A DNA stretch of 9,869 bases from Syntrophaceae bacterium UBA5761 (GTDB lineage Bacteria; Desulfobacterota; Syntrophia; Syntrophales; UBA4778): positions 22,514-32,382 of the forward strand of contig DIEZ01000005.1 in NCBI GenBank assembly GCA_002418885.1. The letters are read 5' to 3'. The translations under genes were made by a program, and so were the position numbers. The notes under the pieces were generated by a model. The model was given only the letters and a program-made list of their open reading frames with translations. It searched no databases and was not told the origin of the DNA. Shown piece by piece: positions 1 through 6,057 of the stretch. How positions within the stretch are numbered: position 1 is the first letter of the stretch; each line of letters begins with the position of its first letter.

Positions 1-800
1 TGGGGCATGGCCGAGGAACCCTTCTGGCCCGGTGAAAAGTACTCTTCCGCTTCGCGCACCTCCGTCCTCTGCAGGTGCCTTATCTCCGTAGCAAATTTCT
101 CGATAGAGGCGGCGACGATCGCCAGTTGGGCGAAATACTCGGCGTGCCTGTCCCGCTGAACGATCTGGGACGAGACCGGGGCCGGCTTCAGGCCGAGCTT
201 CCCGCACACGTAAGATTCTACGGAGGGATCGATGAAGGCGTAGGTCCCGACCGCCCCGGAAAGCTTGCCGTAACCGATGACCTCGCCGGCCCGGAGGACG
301 CGGCCCTTGTTTCTTTTTATCTCCTGGTACCACAGGGCCATCTTAAGCCCGAAAGTGATCGGCTCGGCGTGTACGCCGTGCGACCGCCCTATCATCACGG
401 TTTTTTTGTGCTCTAATGCCCTCCTCTTCAGGACAGAGAGGAGCCGGTCGATGTCTTCGACTAAGAGGGCTGCCGCGTCTCTGAGCAAGAGGGCAAGCGA
501 CGTGTCCAGTATATCCGATGAGGTCAATCCCATGTGGATGTACCGGGAATCCTCTCCCACGTACTCGCCGACCGACGTAAGGAAGGCGATAACGTCATGC
601 TTGACGGTCTTTTCGATCTCCTCTACCCTCGCGACGTCGAAACGGGCCTTCTCCTTGATGTTCTTTAAAGCCTTCTCCGGAATAACACCTTTGGCCGCCA
701 GCGCCTCACAGACCAGGATCTCTATATCGAGCCAGCGCCTGTACCTTTCTTCAGCGCTCCACAGGCTCGCCATCTTCGGCCTCGAATACCGCGGGATCAT
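1..800 (-). CDS. purB: Adenylosuccinate lyase, 3' end outside window
   Basis: PurB cleaves SAICAR to AICAR plus fumarate, and adenylosuccinate to AMP plus fumarate, in cytoplasmic purine synthesis. The first 266 residues are present. The protein starts [15 protein letters not shown], typical of bacterial PurB. The family landmarks are seen: [13 protein letters not shown] near residues 89-99, and [10 protein letters not shown] with H141, the number of the catalytic histidine in the Bacillus subtilis enzyme. The fumarase/aspartase superfamily loop begins GSSAMP at residues 261-266, with S262 and S263 the candidates for the catalytic serine. The window ends inside that signature, so the C-terminal helical part is missing only because of the edge. 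The ATG is preceded by GGGGAGG at a normal distance, and no nearer start fits. It is transcribed divergently from the MarR gene. Codon use and composition match the neighbours, and it looks like an ordinary housekeeping gene. Confidence 0.96.
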   Translation of the reverse strand, partial: MIPRYSRPKMASLWSAEERYRRWLDIEILVCEALAAKGVIPEKALKNIKEKARFDVARVEEIEKTVKHDVIAFLTSVGEYVGEDSRYIHMGLTSSDILDTSLALLLRDAAALLVEDIDRLLSVLKRRALEHKKTVMIGRSHGVHAEPITFGLKMALWYQEIKRNKGRVLRAGEVIGYGKLSGAVGTYAFIDPSVESYVCGKLGLKPAPVSSQIVQRDRHAEYFAQLAIVAASIEKFATEIRHLQRTEVREAEEYFSPGQKGSSAMP

Positions 801-847
801 GCCGACCTCCCCTTTAAAATAAAATTCATGAATGTCCGTGCTTTGGT

Positions 848-876
848 TTTCTATTATGACGGTGGGTGGTAGTCAA
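848..876 (-). promoter_or_regulatory. Putative sigma-70 promoter of purB
   Basis: On the minus strand a TTGACT -35 box (871-876) and a TAGAAA -10 box (848-853) are separated by 17 nt. This predicts transcription starting near 840 and a leader of about 40 nt to the purB ATG. The -35 box is strong and the -10 box is a 4/6 match. The overlapping TAATAG would give too short a spacer. This is inferred from sequence only. Confidence 0.5.
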
Positions 877-896
877 GTTTTTATTCTTGAATTTCC

Positions 897-926
897 TTGA
901 CATTTGATATTTGGTATGCCAAATAT
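897..926 (+). promoter_or_regulatory. Putative promoter of the MarR operon
   Basis: A perfect TTGACA -35 box lies at 897-902. The -10 candidate is AAATAT at 921-926 (18-nt spacer) or CAAATA at 920-925 (17-nt spacer). Transcription would start near 933 and give a short leader of about 25 nt before the ATG at 958. The -10 box is weak while the -35 box is consensus. The spacer is filled by a perfect inverted repeat, the usual layout for a repressor that blocks RNA polymerase. Confidence 0.6.
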
Positions 927-927
927 C
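906..927 (+). promoter_or_regulatory. Palindromic operator, likely for the adjacent MarR regulator
   Basis: A perfect inverted repeat has half-sites GATATTTGG (906-914) and CCAAATATC (919-927) around a 4-nt centre, TATG. It fills the gap between the -35 and -10 boxes and includes the -10. Perfect AT-rich dyads of about 20 bp in this position are typical of autoregulating MarR dimers. The core TGGTATGCCA also resembles GntR/FadR-type operators (TGGTnnnACCA), so a FadR-like factor is an alternative binder. I saw no second copy of the full site elsewhere in the window. Confidence 0.7.
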
Positions 928-957
928 TCCTTACCAAACATCGGGGACGGGCTTTCA

Positions 958-1401
958 ATGCAGACAGACGACAGGCTCATCTATCTTCTTTTCACAGCGG
1001 GCCAGAAGCTGCGGAATTACTTGAACAGCAGTCTGTCCGCCGAGGGCGCGAAGGTGACCGTCGCCCAATCGGGCATCCTCTTCCTGCTCAAGCAGCAAAA
1101 CGGCCGCTCGATGACGGAATTGAGCCGGTTGATAGAGCTGGATAATTCGACGATCACCGGCCTGATCGACCGTCTCGAAAGGGCCGGCTTCGTATCCCGC
1201 AATTCGGACCCCGTCGACAGGCGTCTATCCAACGTCTACATCACTCCGAGAGGGCTCGATGAAGTCAACAAGGCGAAGGTCGTCATCAGGAAAGTGAACG
1301 AGGAGATAAAAGAGGGGTTCACGGCGGAACAGGTCGATGCATTCAAAAGCGTCTTGCAGAGCTTTTCGCCGAAGTTCAACAGTAAATTGCCGTCACGTTA
1401 G
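958..1401 (+). CDS. MarR-family transcriptional regulator
   Basis: This is a 147-residue protein, the usual MarR length, expected to act as a homodimeric winged-helix repressor released by small ligands. N-terminal and C-terminal helices (about 5-25 and 102-140) would form the dimer interface. The winged helix-turn-helix spans about residues 34-99: SMTELSRLIELDNSTITGLI supplies helix 3 and the recognition helix, and the wing carries the classic DPVDRR at 84-89 before ITPRG. I chose ATG 958. The in-frame ATG at 916 and the TTG at 904 lie inside the operator, upstream of the predicted transcription start. The 958 start has only a weak GGGGACGG ribosome site. The gene is first in a likely operon, 54 nt before an acyl-CoA dehydrogenase, so an acyl-CoA or aromatic/organic-acid ligand is plausible but inferred. 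Confidence 0.93.
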   Translation: MQTDDRLIYLLFTAGQKLRNYLNSSLSAEGAKVTVAQSGILFLLKQQNGRSMTELSRLIELDNSTITGLIDRLERAGFVSRNSDPVDRRLSNVYITPRGLDEVNKAKVVIRKVNEEIKEGFTAEQVDAFKSVLQSFSPKFNSKLPSR

Positions 1402-1455
1402 ACTGACGGCCAAAGAAGGTTTGATAGAGCAGCCCGCCGGGACCTCGCCATTGCC

Positions 1456-2604
1456 ATGACCGGACATACCAGAGACTATCAGAAAGAGTTTTCCCGGTTT
1501 GCGGAAAAAGAGATCGCACCTCGCCGAGGTCTCCATACCGAGGAAGACTTCCCCTCAGATATATGGCATAAGATGGCGTCCGCGGGGATGCTTGGGGTAT
1601 CCATCCCCCGTAAATACGGCGGCCGGGGCGGCGGTTATGCCGCCGTCGTCGCGGCCGGAGAGGGCTTCGTCGAAAGCGGGCACAACGTGGGTCTCGCCCT
1701 CTCCTGGGTAATCCACCAGGTTGCCTCCCGTTTCTTCATCCACGGTTTCGGCACGGAAGGCCAGCGCGAACGGTACCTCCCGGCCCTGGCCGAAGGCACT
1801 GCGACGGCGAGCATCGCCATATCGGAACCGGGTGTGGGCGCCCATCCCAAGAATCTGAAGACCTCCGCCGCACCTGAAGGAGGGGGATACCTACTCGAGG
1901 GGGAAAAATCTTACCTCACCAACGGACCCATCGCCGACCTCTTTATCGTTTTCGCCGTGACCGGCGAATCCAACGGCAGGAAGGAATACGCGGCCTTTTT
2001 GGTGCCGAAAGACACGCCGGGACTTTCCCTGACGGAGCCGTTGAAATTGGACTACCTCCGCCCCTCTCCCCATTGCGGCATCACGATCGACTCCTGCCGT
2101 GTTCGGGCCGCCGACGTCCTGGGGGAGGTCGGCTCTGCCTACCGGAAGATGGCCGTCCCCTTCCGCGACATGGAGGATGCCCTCCTGATGGGGGCCGTGA
2201 TCGGGGGGATGAAGGCCCAGATGGAATTCTTGGTCGCCGCCTTCATGGACGCCGCAGTTCCCGCGACCGACGGGATCAAAACGGAGTTGGGTGCCCTCGA
2301 CTTCTTGGCCCGAACGATGAGGGTTTGCGCCTATCAAGCGGCCGGCATGATCGATAGCGGCATGGATACGGAGGCGTACCAGCCCCTTTTGCTCTCCCTG
2401 AGATACCTCGCCAAGGACTTCCAGTCCCGCCTCGAGCGGCTCGCCGGGGTTGCAGGCCTGAGCGGTCAGGGGGAATTCAAGGCCTTGACGACCGACGTCG
2501 GCAAGATCGTCGGCATCGCCGGCAACGTCGCTCTCATCAAACAGAAAAAACTCGGAGAGAGACTCCTCTACCAGAAGGTGAAGCATGAAACAGAAAAAGG
2601 ATGA
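1456..2604 (+). CDS. Divergent acyl-CoA dehydrogenase family flavoprotein
   Basis: This 382-residue protein has the length and three-domain layout of acyl-CoA dehydrogenases, which oxidise acyl-CoA to enoyl-CoA with FAD and pass electrons to ETF. The N-terminal helical domain contains FAEKEIAPR and GMLGVSIPRKYGG. The middle beta domain contains IAISEPGVGAHP (120-131), where the usual GSD is GAH, and YLLEGEKSYLTNG (145-157). The C-terminal helical domain follows. The common IYEGT catalytic-glutamate motif near the C-terminus is absent; the matching stretch reads GIAGNVAL (353-360). E240 in DMEDALLMG aligns by eye with the glutamate of isovaleryl-CoA dehydrogenase (LDLERL), so it may be the base. 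ATG 1456 is the only usable start after the in-frame stop at 1399. It has no good ribosome site, which suggests low or coupled translation. The substrate is unknown. A non-dehydrogenase role, as for AidB-like relatives, cannot be excluded. Confidence 0.85.
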   Translation: MTGHTRDYQKEFSRFAEKEIAPRRGLHTEEDFPSDIWHKMASAGMLGVSIPRKYGGRGGGYAAVVAAGEGFVESGHNVGLALSWVIHQVASRFFIHGFGTEGQRERYLPALAEGTATASIAISEPGVGAHPKNLKTSAAPEGGGYLLEGEKSYLTNGPIADLFIVFAVTGESNGRKEYAAFLVPKDTPGLSLTEPLKLDYLRPSPHCGITIDSCRVRAADVLGEVGSAYRKMAVPFRDMEDALLMGAVIGGMKAQMEFLVAAFMDAAVPATDGIKTELGALDFLARTMRVCAYQAAGMIDSGMDTEAYQPLLLSLRYLAKDFQSRLERLAGVAGLSGQGEFKALTTDVGKIVGIAGNVALIKQKKLGERLLYQKVKHETEKG

Positions 2605-3529
2605 AAAATTTACCTCCATAAGACACATCCAGGAGGGATTCAAAAAAGTGGGTTACATCACCAGCCGGCAGACGGCGACGACCGTCTATCTCGCCCACCA
2701 CCTCGAAAAGCCCGTCCTCGTCGAGGGACCCGCGGGCGTCGGAAAGACGGAGCTCGCCAAAACTATCGCGGCCTACCTCGGCCTACCGATGATCAGGCTC
2801 CAGTGTTACGAAGGCCTGGACGAATCGAAGGCCCTCTACGAATGGAAATACGGTAAACAGCTTCTGTACACCCAGCTCCTCCGGGACAAGCTCGACAGTC
2901 TCGTCGACCGCGAGGACACCTTCGCCCAGTCGATCAACAAACTTCACGCCTACGACGACATCTTCTTTTCCTGGCACTTTCTCGAACCCCGGCCGCTTCT
3001 CAAGGCACTGCAACAGAAGGACGGGACCGTCCTTCTCATCGACGAAGTGGACAAGGCGGACGGTGAATTCGAGGCCTTCCTGCTCGAGGTCCTGTCCGAT
3101 TTTCAGGTCTCCATCCCGGAGATCGGCACGGTCCACGCGGTGACAAAACCCCTTGTCATCCTGACGAGCAACAACACCCGTGATTTGAGCGAGGCGCTCA
3201 AGAGACGCTGCCTCCATCTTTTCATTCCCTTCCCGGAACCGGCGCTGGAACGCGAGATAATCCGGGTGCGCGTCCCGGAGATACCGAGTAATCTTGCCGC
3301 CCAGTTGGTCTCCTTCATCCAGGCCGTCAGGAAGATGGACATAAAGAAAGTGCCCTCGATCAGCGAGACCATCGACTGGGCCCGCGTGCTCCTCATCCTC
3401 CACGCGGACAGCCTGAGCCCGGAGCTCGTGCGCGACACACTCCACATTTTTATCAAGTACGAGGAAGACATCCGGGTAGTGGAAGACCAGCTCCATCAGT
3501 TGACCGCAAACGCCGCCAGGGCGTTCTGA
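2585..3529 (+). CDS. MoxR/CoxD-type AAA+ ATPase
   Basis: This 314-residue AAA+ ATPase belongs to the MoxR superfamily. These proteins act as chaperone-like motors that mature or activate a partner, usually together with a VWA protein. Walker A is GPAGVGKT (48-55) and Walker B is VLLIDE (149-154). Sensor 1 is LTSNN (193-197), followed by arginine-finger candidates R207 and R208. The stretch RLQCYEGLDESKALYEW (71-87) strongly recalls CoxD of the molybdenum CO dehydrogenase clusters. Residues 101-135 form a longer insertion before Walker B. The ATG lies 20 nt inside the preceding dehydrogenase gene, behind AAGGTG, which indicates translational coupling. The next gene encodes the expected CoxE-type VWA partner, 18 nt downstream. 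No CO dehydrogenase subunit genes are in this window, so calling it coxD would overstate the evidence. Confidence 0.93.
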   Translation: MKQKKDEKFTSIRHIQEGFKKVGYITSRQTATTVYLAHHLEKPVLVEGPAGVGKTELAKTIAAYLGLPMIRLQCYEGLDESKALYEWKYGKQLLYTQLLRDKLDSLVDREDTFAQSINKLHAYDDIFFSWHFLEPRPLLKALQQKDGTVLLIDEVDKADGEFEAFLLEVLSDFQVSIPEIGTVHAVTKPLVILTSNNTRDLSEALKRRCLHLFIPFPEPALEREIIRVRVPEIPSNLAAQLVSFIQAVRKMDIKKVPSISETIDWARVLLILHADSLSPELVRDTLHIFIKYEEDIRVVEDQLHQLTANAARAF

Positions 3530-3547
3530 GGATTAAAAGAGGAAGGG

Positions 3548-4882
3548 ATGGACAGGGTCCTGGAAGATTTCATCACCACGCTGAGGCGCTCGGGCGTAAG
3601 GATATCCGTCTCGGAGAGTCTGGACGCTGCCCGGGCCCTCCAGCTCGTGGGCTACGACGACAGAAACCTCCTGAAAGACTCCCTTTACGTCGCCCTGGCG
3701 AAATCGGCGCAGGAAAAGGAGATTTTTTCCGACTGCTTCGACCGTTTCTTCTCTTTCGATTTCTTTTCGGAGCCGCCTCCCAACGAGAGCTCGCACAAAG
3801 AATCGACCGAAGGATTGTCGGACATTTCCCGGATGCTCATGACCGGTGACCAGCCCGGCCTCGTCACTTACATGAAAGAGGCCGCCCGCGCGGAAAACCT
3901 CTCCGACATCCGGTACCAGACGCAAAAGAGCCTCTACGCCATGCGGATTCTCGAACGTATGGGCCTGAGCGGTCTCGACGCTAATATCCGGGACCTTTAT
4001 CAGGCTGGCGCTCCTTCTTCGGCGGCGACGGCGGCCAGGTTGGAGGAAGCGAGGAGTTATCTTGTCGAAAATGTCCGCTCCTATGTCGAGGAACAGCTTC
4101 TCCTCTTCTCAGGATACGAGTACGACAAGATGATCGAAGATTACCTGAGGAACATCAAGCTTTCGAACTTGGAGCAGCGTTACTACCACCAGATGCAGGG
4201 CATCATCCAGCGGATGGTCAAGAGGCTGAACGACCTCTATTCCCGCAAGCGGAAGCCTGCGAGGAGGGGACATCTCGACTTCAAACAGACGATTCGCGAT
4301 AACGTCGCTTACCAGGGGTTTCTCTTCAACCCGAGGTGGAAAAAGGTCAAGATCGAAAAGCCGAACGTCGTGGCCATCTGCGACATCAGCCGTTCCGTAT
4401 CCCGCCTCGTCCGGTTCTTCCTGCTCTTCCTCTACGGCCTCAACAAGGAGATCATCCAGGTCAGGTCTTTCATCTTTTGCTCCAACCTCGCTGAAGTTAC
4501 CGGCATCTTTGAACAATATCCTATCGAGGAAGCCGTCGCACGGATCCAGGCAGGGACGGATATTCCTGTTCTCCTGGCCCGGACGGATTACGACCGCACC
4601 CTCCGCGATTTCAAGGAACGTTACCTGGACACCGTCACCCACAAGACCACCGTTCTCTTCCTGGGTGACGCGCGCAACAACTACAACAACCCTCAGACGC
4701 AAACCCTCAAACTGATCTCCGAAAGATGCAAGAAACTCATATGGCTGAACCCGGAGACGAAACCTTTCTGGGGCACGGGGGATTCGGAGATGCTCCGTTA
4801 CGCACCCTATTGCCACGTCCTGAAAGAGTGCAACACCCTGAATCATCTTGAAAGGGTCGTGCAGTCGCTCCTCAAGAGATAA
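3548..4882 (+). CDS. CoxE-type von Willebrand factor A domain protein
   Basis: This 444-residue cytoplasmic protein has no signal peptide or membrane segment. Residues 1-260 are mainly helical and charged, and a VWA domain of CoxE type fills about 272-440. The metal-ion-dependent adhesion site looks intact: D279, S281 and S283 (DISRS), T346 (ARTDYDRTL) and D374 (FLGDARNNY). The usual glycine of DxSGS is arginine here. KKLIWLNPETKPFWG near 398-412 and the closing HVLKECNTLNHLERVV segment are like CoxE proteins. Such proteins pair with MoxR ATPases and are thought to hold or recognise the client. In Oligotropha, CoxD and CoxE help build the Cu-S-Mo centre of CO dehydrogenase. It sits 18 nt after the ATPase gene behind AGAGGAAGGG, so the two are surely cotranscribed. 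The client here is unknown, and the upstream acyl-CoA dehydrogenase is the nearest candidate. Confidence 0.92.
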   Translation: MDRVLEDFITTLRRSGVRISVSESLDAARALQLVGYDDRNLLKDSLYVALAKSAQEKEIFSDCFDRFFSFDFFSEPPPNESSHKESTEGLSDISRMLMTGDQPGLVTYMKEAARAENLSDIRYQTQKSLYAMRILERMGLSGLDANIRDLYQAGAPSSAATAARLEEARSYLVENVRSYVEEQLLLFSGYEYDKMIEDYLRNIKLSNLEQRYYHQMQGIIQRMVKRLNDLYSRKRKPARRGHLDFKQTIRDNVAYQGFLFNPRWKKVKIEKPNVVAICDISRSVSRLVRFFLLFLYGLNKEIIQVRSFIFCSNLAEVTGIFEQYPIEEAVARIQAGTDIPVLLARTDYDRTLRDFKERYLDTVTHKTTVLFLGDARNNYNNPQTQTLKLISERCKKLIWLNPETKPFWGTGDSEMLRYAPYCHVLKECNTLNHLERVVQSLLKR

Positions 4883-4947
4883 CGGGCAGTCAAAGGGCCT
4901 TTCCGGCAACCACAATCTCCCCGTCGAAGAGCAACATCGAGGCTTTA

Positions 4948-4977
4948 TTGAAAAATGAACTGCGCTCCTGCTATATA
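4948..4977 (+). promoter_or_regulatory. Putative promoter of the HD-domain gene
   Basis: A TTGAAA -35 box (4948-4953) and a TATATA -10 box (4972-4977) lie 18 nt apart, just upstream of a strong ribosome site. Reading the -10 as CTATAT gives a 17-nt spacer. The predicted leader is about 25 nt. This supports separate transcription of the HD gene. However, I see no convincing terminator between 4883 and 4947, so read-through from the upstream operon is possible. Confidence 0.55.
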
Positions 4978-5008
4978 GGGAATGTAAGCACAAGGAGGGG
5001 GGGAAGAA

Positions 5009-5776
5009 GTGCCTATGGATACGGACAAAGAATTTTTCGACCCGCGCTATCGGGAATTCAAAGAGCTTACCGATAGAATAGCCGCCGATGTAGGGCTTCC
5101 TCTATTCTATTCCGAAGAAAAGGAAGCCGTCGAGGTATCGCGCCGACTTTTTTCTTCCCACCCCGCGGCAGAGGAGCTCCTGGCCTACCTCGGGAATAAT
5201 CAAGAATATCCGGGCCACGGCCTTTCTCACGTAAAAAAGGTCGCCCTCGACGCCGGCGCCCTCATCCTCATCGACGGAGCCGACGCCGTCGGTGTTGACC
5301 GGGTGGACCGCCTCGTCTTTCTGTCCCACCTGGCCGGACTCCTCCACGACATCAGGCGCTCCGAACCGAACCACGCCCGACGCAGCGCCGAGGAAGCGGG
5401 CAGGATACTCAAGACCTTCCACATCGAAACCCTGGAAAGAGATTTCATCATGCAGGCAATAGCCAACCATGAGGCCTTCCAGCCCATTCAGCCCCTCGAT
5501 GACCCTTCCGCGCAGATGCTCTCCAACGCCCTGTACGACGCCGATAAATTCCGCTGGGGTCCCGATAACTTCACCGAAACCCTCTGGGCGATCATCATGT
5601 CCCGTCGTTTGAAAATCGAAGACCTTGCCAAGAATTTCCCCGGTGGGCTCGCGGCAACCGAGCGAATCCGGGGCACCTTCAGGACCCGGACAGGAAAGAA
5701 ATATGGGCCTGACTTCATCGACCGCGCCCTCGAAATCGGCAACCGCCTCTTCGCCTTCCTCTCATCCCACGCCTGA
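5009..5776 (+). CDS. HD-domain metal-dependent phosphohydrolase, function unknown
   Basis: This 255-residue soluble protein carries the HD-superfamily metal ligands in order: H74 in GHGLSHVKKV (with H70 nearby), the H113-D114 doublet in LAGLLHDI, H154 in IANHEAF and D179 in YDADKFRWG. HD proteins of this size hydrolyse phosphomonoesters or phosphodiesters, often nucleotides. Nothing here points to a particular substrate, and there are no GYP or RelA-type motifs. A second conserved-looking block near 215-250 (GPDFIDRALEIGNRLFAFL) is helical. The start is a choice between GTG 5009 and ATG 5015, two codons apart. A strong AAGGAGG (4992-4998) is spaced 10 nt from GTG and 16 nt from ATG, so GTG is favoured. 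It lies 126 bp after the VWA gene with its own promoter, so a link to that operon is uncertain. The residues needed for catalysis are all present. Confidence 0.88.
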   Translation: MPMDTDKEFFDPRYREFKELTDRIAADVGLPLFYSEEKEAVEVSRRLFSSHPAAEELLAYLGNNQEYPGHGLSHVKKVALDAGALILIDGADAVGVDRVDRLVFLSHLAGLLHDIRRSEPNHARRSAEEAGRILKTFHIETLERDFIMQAIANHEAFQPIQPLDDPSAQMLSNALYDADKFRWGPDNFTETLWAIIMSRRLKIEDLAKNFPGGLAATERIRGTFRTRTGKKYGPDFIDRALEIGNRLFAFLSSHA

Positions 5777-5797
5777 AGTCACCGGGGGCTTTTTTTA
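5775..5797 (+). terminator. Weak terminator candidate after the HD gene
   Basis: Right after the stop codon, AAGTC and GGCTT can form a short stem closed by a six-base loop, running into a T7 tract near 5791-5797. The stem is only five pairs with one G-U, so it is weak, but the T tract and its position are right for a rho-independent terminator. Confidence 0.35.
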
Positions 5798-5870
5798 TGT
5801 ACAAACTTTCAGGCTGGACAGAAAAGGGGGTATCGGGTCATCTCTTACAGAAAATCCTCAATGGCGCGGA

Positions 5871-5905
5871 TAAGAAAAAGGACTCGGAACACCTTCCAAG
5901 TCCTT
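5871..5905 (-). terminator. Rho-independent terminator of tRNA-Met
   Basis: The arms AAGGACT (5878-5884) and AGTCCTT (5899-5905) pair perfectly. After one C-A mismatch, the inner GGAA/TTCC pairs around a CACC loop. Read on the minus strand, the hairpin is followed by TTTTTCTTA, a good U tract, and it begins 8 nt after the encoded CCA of the tRNA. This is a clear intrinsic terminator in the tRNA's direction. It also has a short A-rich mirror side, so modest bidirectional use is conceivable. Confidence 0.85.
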
Positions 5906-5912
5906 GGAATGA

Positions 5913-5989
5913 TGGTGGCGGTGCAGGGACTTGAACCCCGGACACTACGGATATGAGCCGTATGCTCTAACCCGCTGAGCTACACCGCC
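5913..5989 (-). tRNA. tRNA-Met (anticodon CAT), elongator type
   Basis: A complete 77-nt cloverleaf is present on the minus strand. The acceptor stem is GGCGGTG/CACCGCC, the D-arm is GCTC/GAGC, and the anticodon stem is TACGG/CCGTA around the loop CTCATAT, which gives CAT. The T-arm is CGGGG-TTCAAGT-CCCTG. The discriminator is A, and the 3' CCA is encoded. The first pair is G1-C72 and the anticodon stem lacks the three consecutive G-C pairs of the initiator, so it is not tRNA-fMet. An Ile2 tRNA (lysidine-modified CAT) cannot be excluded from sequence alone, but the overall sequence looks like bacterial elongator tRNA-Met. It has its own promoter and terminator. Confidence 0.93.
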
Positions 5990-6017
5990 ATACTATGTCG
6001 GCATCAAGATCGAAAAA

Positions 6018-6046
6018 AATTTATCCGAACCGATAAAAAAAGTCAA
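6018..6046 (-). promoter_or_regulatory. Promoter of tRNA-Met
   Basis: On the minus strand TTGACT (6041-6046) and TAAATT (6018-6023) are separated by exactly 17 nt. Transcription would start near 6010, about 20 nt before the mature 5' end of the tRNA at 5989. The promoter sits just past the stop codon of the upstream minus-strand gene, so the tRNA need not depend on read-through. Confidence 0.7.
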
Positions 6047-6057
6047 CTCCCTTGCGG

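Noticed and set aside
277..822. Plus-strand open frame of about 181 codons
   Set aside because: It is antisense to purB, whose catalytic motifs and ribosome site are unambiguous.
904..957. N-terminal extension of the MarR protein (TTG 904 or ATG 916)
   Set aside because: Both starts fall within the operator and before the predicted transcription start, and the extra residues are not typical of MarR proteins.
1891..2643. Minus-strand open frame of about 250 codons
   Set aside because: It is antisense to the acyl-CoA dehydrogenase and the ATPase start, with no recognisable domain and no ribosome site.
2585..4882. Naming the ATPase and VWA genes coxD and coxE, or assigning a CO dehydrogenase operon
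   Set aside because: The family resemblance is clear, but no CO dehydrogenase subunit genes are present and MoxR/VWA pairs serve many clients.
4883..4947. Possible terminator after the VWA gene around AAAGGGCCTTT
   Set aside because: The palindrome has almost no loop and no T tract follows it.
4109..4993. Minus-strand open frame of about 294 codons
   Set aside because: It is antisense to the VWA gene, whose MIDAS motif supports the plus strand. The translation has no family features.
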